Notes: generated from the sequence alone by a model not told the origin. A DNA stretch of 64,000 nt from JBBKWU01 sp037969035 (GCA_037969035.1 JBBKWU010000015.1:1-64000); one strand, 5' to 3'; counted from the first letter of the stretch, positions 35,690-46,562 are shown. Made by a program: numbers and translations.

Positions 35690-35722
35690 AAAAAACACCC
35701 CGATATACGGAGTGTTTTTTTA
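35690..35722 (-). terminator. intrinsic terminator of the ATP synthase operon
   Basis: AACACCCCG-ATATA-CGGAGTGTT has one mismatch in the stem and is flanked by an A run (left) and a T run (right), so it works in both directions. It lies about 20 bp past the atpC stop. Confidence 0.85.
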
Positions 35723-35740
35723 TTTCAAATTGTTTGGTTT

Positions 35741-36160
35741 TTAGTAACCGAGAACAAAGAGTTTGGCTTCGGCGACATCAATTTTTTGTTGCACTAACGC
35801 TTTTTCGCCAACACTTTCGGCCATTGCCAAATCTTGCTGAAGATCGATAAGTTCTTTCTCAACAGCTGCTTTATCAAGGTCTTCAAACGGTATGGCTTGT
35901 TCGGCCAAAACGGTCAGGCTTGTTGGCGTCACATCGGCAAATCCCCCCGCTAAAAAGTAACGGCGCGGCGCTGTATCATTATCATTGGCAAGAATTTCCA
36001 AAACGCCTGGACGAATAGAAGACAAAAGCGCGCTATGGTTTGGCAGCACGCCAAAATCGCCCTCTTCACCGGGAACAGTCACCATGTGAACAGACTCGGA
36101 CAGAAGTTTTTGCTCTGGTGAAACCAGTTCAAAATGAAATGTTTTTGTTGCTTCGCTCAT
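35741..36160 (-). CDS. atpC: ATP synthase F1 subunit epsilon
   Basis: A 139-residue epsilon subunit of the F1 central stalk. The N-terminal beta-sandwich is clear (FELVSPEQKLLSESVHMVTV, GVLPNHSALLSS), and the C-terminal helical part is present (AEQAIPFEDLDKAAVEKELI). It is last in the F1 operon and starts 1 nt after the stop of the 85-aa accessory gene. Confidence 0.97.
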   Translation of the reverse strand: MSEATKTFHFELVSPEQKLLSESVHMVTVPGEEGDFGVLPNHSALLSSIRPGVLEILANDNDTAPRRYFLAGGFADVTPTSLTVLAEQAIPFEDLDKAAVEKELIDLQQDLAMAESVGEKALVQQKIDVAEAKLFVLGY

Positions 36161-36161
36161 A

Positions 36162-36419
36162 TTACTTTAATCCCGCTTCCATTTTTTCAGACAGGTCTTT
36201 TTTTACTCGATCAATTCTAGCATAAGCTTCCTGACGTTCAGGAGGTGTATCATATGAAACAAGTTCCGCATTAACATTGAAAGTTTGCGTTAACTCGTCA
36301 TCATCTTTCCGCGCCGTTACTTTTACTTTTTTTTCAGCACGTGAGTAATGCACATCGATTTTTACATCGTTGCTATGATCTTGTTGTAATAACGTCCAGT
36401 CATTTTGCAATGTTGTCAT
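36162..36419 (-). CDS. hypothetical 85-aa protein inside the atp operon (between atpD and atpC)
   Basis: A soluble, charged protein with GGAAAG before its ATG. It has a beta-type N-terminal part (VKIDVHYSRAEKKVKVTARK) and a helical C-terminus (EAYARIDRVKKDLSEKMEAG). It starts 31 nt after atpD and ends 1 nt before atpC, so it is surely cotranscribed with them. It does not match epsilon or the alphaproteobacterial zeta inhibitor that I know. The role is unknown; a link to F1 is inferred from position. Confidence 0.75.
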   Translation of the reverse strand: MTTLQNDWTLLQQDHSNDVKIDVHYSRAEKKVKVTARKDDDELTQTFNVNAELVSYDTPPERQEAYARIDRVKKDLSEKMEAGLK

Positions 36420-36450
36420 TTTAACTTTCCAAATCTGTTCCTGTTTCTAC

Positions 36451-37941
<1,491 letters not shown>

Positions 37942-38265
37942 TTATTTTCGTGATAATCCCAAATTATAACCTTCAATTATTCCTTGCGCTCGCGCATCAA
38001 CAGCTTGGTAAATCGAATGCCCATCGAACACACCCACTACCGGCGTCGGTGACATCGTAATTTCTTCAGCTTCTTCTTCCACAGCTTCAAAAGCTTCTTT
38101 CAAACGCTCTCTAAACTCTTCAATTTTTTTATCTAAATCCTTTTCAGGAGGTGTATTCACCAACGTATCAAGCTCTCGGGCTGCTTTTAAAAAATCTTTA
38201 GCTAGATCTGACAATTCGTCATTCGTTTCTTCAAACTCTAGATCATCTTCATATGATGGTTTCAT
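37942..38265 (-). CDS. hypothetical 107-aa protein inside the atp operon (between atpG and atpD)
   Basis: The start is taken at MKPSYEDDLEFEE (ATG 38263-38265), because GGAGG inside the end of atpG is 9 nt upstream. The gene begins 1 nt after the atpG stop. The product is very acidic and helical (LKEAFEAVEEEAEEITMS), then has a short hydrophobic-polar C-terminal part (FDGHSIYQAVDARAQGIIEG). No family is recognised. Tight coupling to atpG suggests a role with F1, which is inference. Confidence 0.75.
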   Translation of the reverse strand: MKPSYEDDLEFEETNDELSDLAKDFLKAARELDTLVNTPPEKDLDKKIEEFRERLKEAFEAVEEEAEEITMSPTPVVGVFDGHSIYQAVDARAQGIIEGYNLGLSRK

Positions 38266-38266
38266 T

Positions 38267-39178
38267 TTATACAGCCTCCGCGCCACTGATAATTTCGATC
38301 AGTTCTTTTGTAATGTAAGCCTGACGGGCGCGGTTATATTTCAGTGTCAAACCGTTAATCATGTCGCCCGCGTTACGCGTTGCGTTATCCATCGCGGTCA
38401 TACGTGCGGCTTGCTCACCCGCAGCACTATCAAGCATCGCGCGGAAAATCTGGATGCCTAGGTTTTTCGGCAATAACAGTTCCATAATTTCGTCTTCTTC
38501 AGGTTCGAAATCATAGGACAGAGTTTGCTCTTCTGCTTTTGCCGCATCATTGGTTTTGTTATCATTGGCACTTGGGTCAGGAGCAGAAAACGGAATAAGC
38601 TGCTGCGTTTTTGGCGGTTGTGCCAACACAGAGCGGAATTCGTTATAAAGCATTGTGCAAACATCAAAGCCACCATCAGCAAATTCACGCAAGACAAGCT
38701 GCGCGATTTTATCAACATCAGCAAATGATACACGTCCTTTGGCACCGATACCTGTGTAGCGTTCAATCACACGCTCGCCATATTCACCTTTCAGCAAATC
38801 ATACGCCTTACGACCGGCACAAATAATTTTAACCTCTTTGCCCTGCCCCAAAAGTTCTTTGATATGCAGGCGCGCACGGCGCACAAGGTTGCCGTTAAAG
38901 CCGCCGCAAAGACCGCGATCAGACGTGACAACAATCACAAGATGCGTGTCGTCTTTACCTGTGCCGCTCATCAAATTCGCTGTATCGGGTGCGGTTTGCA
39001 CGTTTGCCGCCACACGCGCCATCATTGCGGCCATCGCGGCGGCATAAGGCTGTGCAGACTCAGCTTGATCCTGCGCTTTTTTCAGTTTCGAGGCCGCGAC
39101 CATTTTCATCGCCGACGTAATTTTACGGGTCGACTTAACGGAAGCGATACGATCTCTAAAATCTTTTAAACTTGGCAT
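38267..39178 (-). CDS. atpG: ATP synthase F1 subunit gamma
   Basis: The central rotor shaft, 303 residues, slightly longer than usual. The N-terminal helix ([20 protein letters not shown]) and C-terminal helix ([20 protein letters not shown]) are diagnostic, as is GLCGGFN. There is an insertion of about 15 residues rich in Asn/Asp ([20 protein letters not shown]) after residue 200. It starts 4 nt after the 116-aa accessory gene. Confidence 0.97.
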   Translation of the reverse strand: MPSLKDFRDRIASVKSTRKITSAMKMVAASKLKKAQDQAESAQPYAAAMAAMMARVAANVQTAPDTANLMSGTGKDDTHLVIVVTSDRGLCGGFNGNLVRRARLHIKELLGQGKEVKIICAGRKAYDLLKGEYGERVIERYTGIGAKGRVSFADVDKIAQLVLREFADGGFDVCTMLYNEFRSVLAQPPKTQQLIPFSAPDPSANDNKTNDAAKAEEQTLSYDFEPEEDEIMELLLPKNLGIQIFRAMLDSAAGEQAARMTAMDNATRNAGDMINGLTLKYNRARQAYITKELIEIISGAEAV

Positions 39179-39182
39179 CTTT

Positions 39183-39533
39183 TTACAATCTTATTCCTTG
39201 TTCAATCACGCGGGGGTTTATAACTTTCGTTGGAGCTAGTTTGGATTCAGCTATCAAATCATTGGTTGTCAGCTCTTGCATAAAATCAATCATTGTGTCC
39301 ATCGCCACCGGTGAAGGAAGAACAACCCAAACCAATTTTTGATTTTGCGCAGCCGCCAGATTAAAGGAATCAGCCACACTCTTGAGGCTTTCAAGATTCT
39401 CTGGAGAATGACATGGCTCTATCGTTGCGCCAAAAGCTTCAAATTTCTTCTTAAACGCGGCCGCATCGTCAGAGAGTTTGTCACCAAACAATTCATCTGC
39501 CTTAAATTTTACTTTGACTAATGCAATGCTCAT
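39183..39533 (-). CDS. hypothetical 116-aa protein inside the atp operon (just before atpG)
   Basis: The start is at ATG 39531-39533 with GGGAG 6 nt upstream; a TTG two codons earlier is less likely. It is a soluble alpha/beta-type protein ([17 protein letters not shown] at the start; [20 protein letters not shown] in the middle). It ends 4 nt before atpG. No family is recognised. It is the third in a run of three accessory genes between atpA and atpG. Confidence 0.72.
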   Translation of the reverse strand: MSIALVKVKFKADELFGDKLSDDAAAFKKKFEAFGATIEPCHSPENLESLKSVADSFNLAAAQNQKLVWVVLPSPVAMDTMIDFMQELTTNDLIAESKLAPTKVINPRVIEQGIRL

Positions 39534-39544
39534 TTTCAACTCCC

Positions 39545-40042
39545 TTATTTCTGAAACTTAGCAGGAGCCTGTGGGTTCCGTGCAGGGTTTGAGTCAATTT
39601 TACTGATGACAGCGACCATTCCAGAATCACGAAGTGGCCTTAAGTCTAGCTCAACAGCATCAGCGAGGTCTTTACTGTAAATCTGAGCATCTCCCTGATA
39701 GACCGTAAAACGTGGCGCGTATTGCACTTGTTTATCTGGGTTATCAACGAGATCTTTTGTCCAGCGGTAAAGTGTTGAGTCTGTTTCTTTGTTTGCTTCT
39801 GCTTCGGCACAGAAACCTGCAAACGCGTCGAACTGGTTTTTTAAAGTCACGCCATGCTTGTCCAAAAGAGCCTTAAGCGGTGCAAGCTCAGGAGCATCTA
39901 AGTCTTTGCGAGCAACAGCAGCAAATTCATCAGCAAGGTTAATGCGGACTTGCCACAACCAACCATCACCAGATTTCTCCCCGATGCCGCTTAATCCTTC
40001 ATGTCCGTGACTTTGTTTATTCATATTATTTCTCTGTTTCAT
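39545..40042 (-). CDS. hypothetical 165-aa protein inside the atp operon
   Basis: A soluble protein with a His/Gly/Ser-rich N-terminus (NKQSHGHEGLSGIGEKSGDG) and an alpha/beta-like body. A second in-frame ATG at 40024 is an alternative start. It lies 4 nt after the 118-aa gene and 11 nt before the 116-aa gene. There is no recognised motif and no resemblance to delta, b or b' subunits by eye. Confidence 0.72.
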   Translation of the reverse strand: MKQRNNMNKQSHGHEGLSGIGEKSGDGWLWQVRINLADEFAAVARKDLDAPELAPLKALLDKHGVTLKNQFDAFAGFCAEAEANKETDSTLYRWTKDLVDNPDKQVQYAPRFTVYQGDAQIYSKDLADAVELDLRPLRDSGMVAVISKIDSNPARNPQAPAKFQK

Positions 40043-40046
40043 ATCC

Positions 40047-40403
40047 CTAATTTATCAAGCTTGGCTTGTTCGTCGGGTTGCCTTGCTGCGGAAGCATGGC
40101 ATTATCGAGTATATCTATACTTTCTCGCTCAATAACATCTTCCATTTCATCCGCATAAAGCACCAATAATACGTCCGTTATGTTTGACGCATCATTCACC
40201 ACAATGCATGGCACTTCGTGAGAGTTAGCCAAAAACAATTCAGTCGGACAAAGCTTCCCCTCGCTCGCAATTCTGTCTGCTTCAAACCCATCACTGTCAA
40301 CTTTTTGTGTTGTTCCACGTTCAACATCATAACAAGCCAGAGCATTATCAAGCTTGTTCAAAAAAGTTTCTTCGTTGGTTTTAAGCTGAAAAGTAATTCT
40401 CAT
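40047..40403 (-). CDS. hypothetical 118-aa protein inside the atp operon (after atpA)
   Basis: The start is taken at MRITFQLKTNEE (ATG 40401-40403), 16 nt after the atpA stop; the open frame continues 15 codons into atpA. The product is acidic and soluble, with a beta-rich middle (HEVPCIVVNDASNITDVLLV). No family is recognised. Position implies cotranscription with atpA. Confidence 0.7.
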   Translation of the reverse strand: MRITFQLKTNEETFLNKLDNALACYDVERGTTQKVDSDGFEADRIASEGKLCPTELFLANSHEVPCIVVNDASNITDVLLVLYADEMEDVIERESIDILDNAMLPQQGNPTNKPSLIN

Positions 40404-40419
40404 CCTTAATACGAGCCCC

Positions 40420-41970
40420 TTAAGCAGCTTTTTTCGCTGAACCAGCAAAACCGTTTGTGAATTTCTCGAGGAAGTCTTTCATGTCTTTCTCAATTTTATC
40501 ATCCAGTTTTTTCTCTTTCTTGATTGTATCAAGAATTTTCTTACCGTTTGCGCGTACATCAGCAAGCAATGCTTTCTCATACGCGTTCACATCAGCAACC
40601 GCGATTGTATCGAGATAACCACGTGTACCTGCATAAATCACAAACACTTGCTCTTCCACTGTGAGTGGTGAGTATTGCGGCTGCTTCAAAAGCTGCGTCA
40701 GACGCGCACCACGAGCAAGCAAACGCTGTGTTGCAGGGTCAAGGTCAGACGCGAACTGCGCGAATGCTTCCATTTCACGATACTGTGCAAGCTCAAGCTT
40801 AATTGTACCAGCAACCTGCTTCATCGCTTTGATCTGCGCTGCTGAACCAACACGTGACACAGACAAACCAACAGAAATCGCAGGACGTATACCTTTATAG
40901 AACAAACCAGTTTCCAAGAAAATCTGACCATCTGTAATGGAAATCACGTTTGTCGGGATATAGGCCGACACGTCACCCGCTTGCGTTTCAATGATCGGAA
41001 GAGCTGTTAGTGAGCCCGCGCCCAATTCATCGTTCATCTTCGCAGCACGTTCCAAGAGACGTGAGTGAATGTAGAACACGTCACCTGGATACGCTTCACG
41101 ACCTGGTGGACGACGAAGAAGAAGTGACATCTGGCGGTATGCAACCGCTTGTTTGGACAAGTCATCATATACGTTTAGGGCATGCATGCCTTTATCGCGG
41201 AACCACTCACCCATTGTGCAACCTGTGTAAGGCGCCAAGAACTGCATCGGTGCAGGATCAGAAGCCGTCGCAGCAACAACGATAGAATATTCCATCGCGC
41301 CATTATCTTCGAGTTCTTTCACGAGTTGTGCAACTGTTGAGCGTTTTTGACCAATCGCAACGTAGATACAATATAGGTGCTCTTTTTCATCTTTAGATGA
41401 GTTGATTGTTTTTTGGTTGATGATTGTATCGATCGCCACAGCTGTTTTACCAGTCTGACGGTCACCAATGATCAATTCGCGCTGACCACGACCAACAGGA
41501 ACAAGAGCATCAAGCGCTTTAATACCTGTCTGCATTGGTTCATGCACAGATTTACGAGGAATAATACCCGGCGCTTTTACTTCAACACGGCGTGTTTCTT
41601 TGGCCTTCAGTGGACCTTTACCATCAATTGGGTTACCAAGCGCATCAACAACGCGGCCCAACAATTCACGACCAACAGGAACCTGAACGATTTCGCCTGT
41701 ACGTTTAACAATGTCGCCTTCTTTAATATCACGGTCAGAACCGAAAATAACAACACCAACGTTGTCTGCTTCAAGGTTCAAAGCCATCCCTTTAACACCT
41801 CCAGGGAATTCAACCATCTCACCAGCGCGAACTTGATCCAAGCCGTACACGCGGGCAACACCGTCACCTACGGACAAAACTTGTCCAATTTCCGCAACGT
41901 CAGCTTGCGTGCCGAAATCGGCGATTTGTTTCTTTAGAATTTCAGATATTTCTGCGGCACGAATTTCCAT
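40420..41970 (-). CDS. atpA: ATP synthase F1 subunit alpha
   Basis: The non-catalytic nucleotide-binding F1 subunit, 516 residues. P-loop GDRQTGKT is near residue 170. The N-terminal crown ([19 protein letters not shown]), the arginine-finger region ([14 protein letters not shown]) and the C-terminal helical domain are all intact. GAGGA lies before the ATG. It is separated from atpH by 533 bp that hold an opposite-strand gene, which is unusual for this operon. Confidence 0.98.
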   Translation of the reverse strand: MEIRAAEISEILKKQIADFGTQADVAEIGQVLSVGDGVARVYGLDQVRAGEMVEFPGGVKGMALNLEADNVGVVIFGSDRDIKEGDIVKRTGEIVQVPVGRELLGRVVDALGNPIDGKGPLKAKETRRVEVKAPGIIPRKSVHEPMQTGIKALDALVPVGRGQRELIIGDRQTGKTAVAIDTIINQKTINSSKDEKEHLYCIYVAIGQKRSTVAQLVKELEDNGAMEYSIVVAATASDPAPMQFLAPYTGCTMGEWFRDKGMHALNVYDDLSKQAVAYRQMSLLLRRPPGREAYPGDVFYIHSRLLERAAKMNDELGAGSLTALPIIETQAGDVSAYIPTNVISITDGQIFLETGLFYKGIRPAISVGLSVSRVGSAAQIKAMKQVAGTIKLELAQYREMEAFAQFASDLDPATQRLLARGARLTQLLKQPQYSPLTVEEQVFVIYAGTRGYLDTIAVADVNAYEKALLADVRANGKKILDTIKKEKKLDDKIEKDMKDFLEKFTNGFAGSAKKAA

Positions 41971-42163
41971 GTCGATCCTCTACATTGATGAACTCAAAAT
42001 TTTATTACGCGCATGAAATAGCATATGGAGTAGCGCGATGCAATCCTTATGAGGCTAAAAACAACAGTTTTGCAAAAAAAATTTTAATATGCTAATACAC
42101 ATAATCCGCGCCTTACTACATATTACGAAATATGAAGAACAACATGTGATCAGGAACACTAAA

Positions 42164-42526
42164 ATGGACAGTAATCAAAACGCAGAAACACCAACAAGAC
42201 TATTCGAACGATTCGAGGAAGCAAGCACAAGGTGCCGTTATAGCATTGGCGCCACATTAATTGGTCTTATGGTTCTGCTCGGCTCAGCAGGCGTTGAAAA
42301 AGAGAACCTGCACGATTACGAACATCATGACAAAGACTCTTTTGAAATGGCCGTGCGTTCAGGAGCCTCTTTCGCAGGTCTAATAGGCGGATTGATGCTA
42401 CTTACAATCGGCGGGATATCCACCGTGCGCTCTGCAAAACAAGCAGAGGACTATAGAGATGCTATGAAAAAGACATTGCGAGAAGGTGAAAGACCCGCAG
42501 CACCTAAGCCGCTTGTACGTCCTTAG
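42164..42526 (+). CDS. hypothetical two-helix membrane protein, opposite strand between atpH and atpA
   Basis: The start is taken at MDSNQNAETP (ATG 42164) with AGGA 8 nt upstream. The 120-residue product has two membrane helices (YSIGATLIGLMVLLGSAGV and ASFAGLIGGLMLLTIGGIST) joined by a charged loop (EKENLHDYEHHDKDSFE), and a basic C-terminal tail. It is read against the operon, and its 3' end overlaps atpH by 23 bp. No family is recognised. Confidence 0.65.
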   Translation: MDSNQNAETPTRLFERFEEASTRCRYSIGATLIGLMVLLGSAGVEKENLHDYEHHDKDSFEMAVRSGASFAGLIGGLMLLTIGGISTVRSAKQAEDYRDAMKKTLREGERPAAPKPLVRP

Positions 42527-43070
42527 CGCTCATGGCGCGGCCGAGACGTTGGATCTTGCCGCGCACAGAATCATCAACCATGACAGAACCAACGGTTACG
42601 ATCATGCCGCCGAGCAAGTCTTTGTCGACGCTCACATTCATTGTGACGTTAGAGCCCAATGTTTTGGAAAGTTGATCTTGAAGTTTCTTTGTTTGTGCAG
42701 CTGTAAGCGCACTTGCTGTTTGAACTGTGGCAGCAATTTCGCCACGGCGTTTTGTCAGCACGCGGTTAAAGGCAATAATCACATCTGAAAGACCGTTCAA
42801 GCGGCCATTCTGTACCAAAACCAAAAGGAAGTCGGCTGTGATTTTTTCAAATTTTGCAGATTTAGAAATAGCTTCGATCGCAGTAAGCTTCTGCGCTTTG
42901 CTAATCAACGGGTTACCAAGCAATTTGCGGAAATCAGCAGAGGCTTCGATCATCGCATACAGATCGAGCATGTCTTTTTCGACCTTCTCAACTTTTTTCT
43001 TATCCACGGCAATGTCTAGCAGCGAAGAAGCGTAACGATCGGCAACAAGATTTGATTTCTTTGATGTCAT
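42504..43070 (-). CDS. atpH: ATP synthase F1 subunit delta
   Basis: The peripheral-stalk delta (OSCP) subunit, 188 residues, first gene of the F1 operon. The N-terminal VADRYASSLLDIAVDKK and the C-terminal LSKTLGSNVTMNVSVDKDLLGGMIVTVG are typical. AGGA precedes the ATG. priA, often placed nearby in alphaproteobacteria, is about 10 kb away here. Confidence 0.96.
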   Translation of the reverse strand: MTSKKSNLVADRYASSLLDIAVDKKKVEKVEKDMLDLYAMIEASADFRKLLGNPLISKAQKLTAIEAISKSAKFEKITADFLLVLVQNGRLNGLSDVIIAFNRVLTKRRGEIAATVQTASALTAAQTKKLQDQLSKTLGSNVTMNVSVDKDLLGGMIVTVGSVMVDDSVRGKIQRLGRAMSAKDVQAA

Positions 43071-43273
43071 GGTCAGTCCTGTACGTAATGATTGCTTTAA
43101 ACTCTATAAAATCCAGCGTTTATTTAACACAGGAATTTTCAGCACGCAAGCCATATCACTTGAAATGTCACGCAAGCTGTGCGAAATTTTACACACGAAT
43201 AATTTAACGCCCCTTCGCGCCACACTCATTAAAGTCCATTTTAAAGCCAATCAAAACCAGCAAAGCCAACATT

Positions 43274-45169
43274 GTGACAGACACAAATCAAACACCCGCC
43301 AGTTTCTCCGTTGATAAATTCAGCAACTTTTCCGAGGTTTTTGCCTATAATCAAAAGCACATCTCTGGCAGCAAAGTCTTTGTGCAAGCGCGGCAAGAGC
43401 GCAAATTAAGCTATGGTCGCTTGCTTGATTTAACGGCGCGCACGTGTTCTTGGTTTACAGCGCAGAACCTCAAGCGCGGTGATCGTGTCATTATCCTTAG
43501 CCATGATGGGCTTGCGATCGTTGCATTATTTATGGCATGCCTGCGCTATGGCTTGACCGCCGTGATCGTTGCGCCAGACAGTGGCGAAGAAGAACAGATG
43601 AACCTTATCCGCGCGGCAAAGCCTTCGGCGCTTTTCATGGATGATGTTTTTTACAAAAAACTTAAAGCCCTGCCTGACATTACAAAACTAAGCATTGAAC
43701 CAAATGCGGCATATGACAAGGGCGGCCTACTCGGCAAACTTATGGGCAACAAAGGCGGTGCTGCGGATATGTTCCCTGCACTTCTAAAAGGAATCACCCC
43801 CGCAACCGATTGTGAGACCAACCCTGTGCCACTTGATACGGTGGCGTATATTCTATTTACCTCGGGCACGACATCGCGCCCCAAAGGCGTTGAAATCACG
43901 CATGGTAACTTGCTCGCGCAAATGAAAACCTTTGTGCGCCATTACGGCTACACGGCAAACTCACACCTTTTGAACATTCTGCCGCTGCATCACACCGATG
44001 GTTTAACCCAAGGCCCTGTGGTTGCTTTTACGGGTGGCTGTACCGTTCATCGTCCCCTGCGTTTTGCTATTAATGCCATTCCGCAATTAATGAGCGCTAT
44101 ATATAAGTATCGCATTACGCATTTTATTGCTGTGCCTGCGATGTTGCAGCTTATCGATTCGTTGGGCGCGAAAGATGACCAAGTTTTCAAAAACGAGCAT
44201 TTCAAATTCATTATCTCCACCGCAGGATATCTCGACCCGAATCTATGGCAGCGATTTGAGGCCGCGTTCGGCGTTATGATCGTCAATGTTTATGGTTTGA
44301 CCGAAACCGTGTGCGAGGCCTTATATTGCGGCCCGACACAAGACACACGCCGCGTTGGCACCATCGGCAAACCCGTGGATACCGAAGTACGCATTTGCGA
44401 CGATGACGGCAAAGATGTTACCGACGGACAAGAAGGTGAGCTTTGGTTAAAAGGCGATCACGTCATGAAGGGTTATTTTGAAATGCCCGATGAAACGGCG
44501 GAAGTCCTAACCGATGACGGCTGGTTTAAAACAGGCGATCTCGGCAAAAAGGACAAAGACGGCTTCTTCCACATTGTGGGGCGCAAAAAGAACGTCATTA
44601 TTGTTGGCGGTATTAATGTGTATCCCGATGATGTTGCCAATATTTTACGCAGCCTGTCTGGCGTGATGGATGCTGTTGTATGGGGCGAAAACGATGATAC
44701 ATGGGGAGAAACAGTAAATGCCGCCATCATCCCCGAACAAAACAACACACCTGACCCTCATAAAATATCAGAACAATTTTTAAACCATGCCGCGGTTGAA
44801 ATGCTGCCGCGCCAAATTCATGTCGTCAGCGATTTTCCACGCGGCCCTGCGGGCAAAGTCATTGTCCGTGACCTGCAAAAGCAAATTAGCGCGCAAAAGC
44901 AAGGTGCTGCGGCGGAGAACGGCACCGATCAATTCGAAGATAAAATCATCAACGTTGCCGCGAATTCCTTTAAATGTCCTGCGTCAGAATTATCACTGTC
45001 CTCCACCGCAGAAACAACCAAAGGCTGGAGCTCTCTCGCGCATGTTGAATTCTTGCTGAGCCTTGAAAAAGAGTTTGGCATTAAGGTAGAGCCTAAAGAT
45101 ATCCTCAGCGTCCGTTCCATCGGTGATGCGCTTAACGTTGTTAAAAACAAAATTGGGGAGGCTGCATAG
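43274..45169 (+). CDS. acyl-AMP ligase fused to a carrier (ACP-like) domain
   Basis: A 631-residue, two-part protein. Residues 1 to about 525 are an ANL adenylating enzyme: P-loop ILFTSGTTSRPKG (193-205), VYGLTETVCE, and GWFKTGDLGKKDKDGFFHIVGR with the hinge and catalytic Lys region. Residues about 545-631 are a carrier domain with Ser587 in GWSSLAHVEF, the expected phosphopantetheine site. So it activates an acid and loads it onto its own carrier, combining the DltA and DltC roles. The start is a GTG. MBOAT follows 3 nt later. Confidence 0.92.
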   Translation: MTDTNQTPASFSVDKFSNFSEVFAYNQKHISGSKVFVQARQERKLSYGRLLDLTARTCSWFTAQNLKRGDRVIILSHDGLAIVALFMACLRYGLTAVIVAPDSGEEEQMNLIRAAKPSALFMDDVFYKKLKALPDITKLSIEPNAAYDKGGLLGKLMGNKGGAADMFPALLKGITPATDCETNPVPLDTVAYILFTSGTTSRPKGVEITHGNLLAQMKTFVRHYGYTANSHLLNILPLHHTDGLTQGPVVAFTGGCTVHRPLRFAINAIPQLMSAIYKYRITHFIAVPAMLQLIDSLGAKDDQVFKNEHFKFIISTAGYLDPNLWQRFEAAFGVMIVNVYGLTETVCEALYCGPTQDTRRVGTIGKPVDTEVRICDDDGKDVTDGQEGELWLKGDHVMKGYFEMPDETAEVLTDDGWFKTGDLGKKDKDGFFHIVGRKKNVIIVGGINVYPDDVANILRSLSGVMDAVVWGENDDTWGETVNAAIIPEQNNTPDPHKISEQFLNHAAVEMLPRQIHVVSDFPRGPAGKVIVRDLQKQISAQKQGAAAENGTDQFEDKIINVAANSFKCPASELSLSSTAETTKGWSSLAHVEFLLSLEKEFGIKVEPKDILSVRSIGDALNVVKNKIGEAA

Positions 45170-45172
45170 CCT

Positions 45173-46342
45173 ATGCTTTTACTGACGCAAGATTGGCTAT
45201 TCACCGTTTTAGGCGTTGTCCTTATTCATTGGATTTTACCGGCTAAGCTTCGCGGCGCATGGATTGTTGCGGCATCGGCGGGGTTTCTCGCGGTGTACTC
45301 GCCGATCTCACTTGTTATCATTTCCGCACTCACTACGCTTTACTATTTTGTGGCGGTGAAGAAAGACAGCATCTCGGGGAAAACGCTCATTGGCTTAATC
45401 CTTGTGACGGCAGGCATTTTAAGTTCGTTTAAATTTTATGACAGTCTCATTGTCGGCGCGACCATTGATTTCACGCCCGAAAGCATGGATTTTATTATAC
45501 CGCTTGGGCTGTCTTACTATACGTTTCGCTGTATTCATTATGCGATTGAAAAATACAAAGGCACAATCCCCGCGCATAGCTTCGGCGAGTTTGCACAATT
45601 CATGTTTTTCCTACCCACCTTTCTTGTCGGCCCTATCCACCGTTTCCATGATTTCCAAAGCGATCTAAACCGCAAGCGTTGGGACCCGTACATGGTGGCG
45701 CAAGGGGCGGAGCGCATGTTATATGGTTATGTTAAAATCACCTTTATTGCCAACCTTCTGGTTACGGGTTTATTGGGCATTGGGATTGCCAATATCTCTG
45801 GCTCGAACGAGAGCCTTTATGCTTATCTAAGCATGGTCAGAGCGTTTTTGAATCTCTATTTCATGTTCTCTGGCTTTTCTGATGTGGCTATCGGCTTTGG
45901 TATGATGCTTGGCTTTAAGGTCATGGAGAACTTTAACTTCCCGTTTCTTGCGGCCAATATTTCTGATTTCTGGCGTCGTTGGCATATCTCGCTCACAAGC
46001 TGGTGTCGCGACTATGTTTATATGGGCGTGATGTCCACAGCACGCAGCGCAGCACTCGCAGCAGCCGCGGCGATGCTTGTCATGGGGCTTTGGCATGAGT
46101 TTTCACTGCGCTTTGTTCTTTGGGGTATTTATCACGGTGTTGGCATTGTCATCTGGCAGAACTTCCAACACGTCAAACCCAAGCTGCCACAGGTTAAAAA
46201 CAAATATGGGCTTATGGCCTTGCGCGTCTTATCGACACTGCTGACGCTGCATTATTTTATGTTTGGTATGTTAATTGCCAACAACACTGACCTTTCAACA
46301 ACATGGGGGGAGTGGCATAAAATGTTATTTTTCTGGCTATGA
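45173..46342 (+). CDS. MBOAT-family membrane O-acyltransferase (DltB/AlgI-like)
   Basis: A 389-residue multi-pass protein. The MBOAT signatures are intact: ISDFWRRWHISLTSWCRDYV (263-282, with H271) and GLWHEFSLRFVLWGIYHG, with the conserved H308. Family members move acyl groups across or onto envelope polymers. The gene starts 3 nt after the ligase-carrier gene, and its stop overlaps the ATG of the next small gene (ATGA), so the three are translationally linked. This is the DltA/C-DltB-DltX order. Confidence 0.95.
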   Translation: MLLLTQDWLFTVLGVVLIHWILPAKLRGAWIVAASAGFLAVYSPISLVIISALTTLYYFVAVKKDSISGKTLIGLILVTAGILSSFKFYDSLIVGATIDFTPESMDFIIPLGLSYYTFRCIHYAIEKYKGTIPAHSFGEFAQFMFFLPTFLVGPIHRFHDFQSDLNRKRWDPYMVAQGAERMLYGYVKITFIANLLVTGLLGIGIANISGSNESLYAYLSMVRAFLNLYFMFSGFSDVAIGFGMMLGFKVMENFNFPFLAANISDFWRRWHISLTSWCRDYVYMGVMSTARSAALAAAAAMLVMGLWHEFSLRFVLWGIYHGVGIVIWQNFQHVKPKLPQVKNKYGLMALRVLSTLLTLHYFMFGMLIANNTDLSTTWGEWHKMLFFWL

Positions 46343-46482
46343 AGATCTACAGCTTTTTAAGGAAGTGGTTTTGCGATAGAGACGCCACCATGATTATGGC
46401 GCTTTGGTATGCTATTATGATCACGCTGATCTTTCTTGGCTTATCACAGCTCGGGATTGATTTACGCTATGCCAATATGTAG
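46339..46482 (+). CDS. 47-aa single-pass membrane protein, DltX-like by position and layout
   Basis: The ATG overlaps the MBOAT stop as ATGA. The product has a basic N-terminus (MKIYSFLRKWFCDRD), one membrane helix (residues about 17-35), and a short C-terminal motif (LSQLGIDLRYANM) that ends the protein. DltX of Gram-positive dlt operons is also a ~50-residue single-pass protein with a conserved aromatic C-terminal motif that takes part in acyl transfer. Direct sequence homology is not claimed. The motif is repeated in the following ORF. Confidence 0.75.
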   Translation: MKIYSFLRKWFCDRDATMIMALWYAIMITLIFLGLSQLGIDLRYANM

Positions 46483-46484
46483 GC

Positions 46485-46562
46485 TTGGATGCTGTACTTT
46501 TATTTTTAATCTTTGTTCGTCTCTCACAATCAGGAATTGATCTGCGCTATGAAAACATCTGA
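46485..46562 (+). pseudogene. truncated tandem copy of the 47-aa protein
   Basis: A TTG-started frame encodes 25 residues ending LSQSGIDLRYENI, matching the C-terminal motif of the preceding protein; the basic N-terminus is missing. Codon differences between the copies are often synonymous (CAG/CAA, GGG/GGA, TTA/CTG, AAT/AAC), so both were under protein-level selection for a time. The ATG of the sulfotransferase gene lies inside it. It could be a remnant or a very short real ORF. Confidence 0.5.

Noticed and set aside
41413..41937. 174-aa plus-strand ORF
   Set aside because: It is entirely antisense to atpA, with low-complexity Asn/Thr-rich content typical of a shadow frame.
44047..44748. 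Antisense ORFs over the ligase-carrier gene
   Set aside because: They lie opposite conserved ANL motifs and have no independent support.
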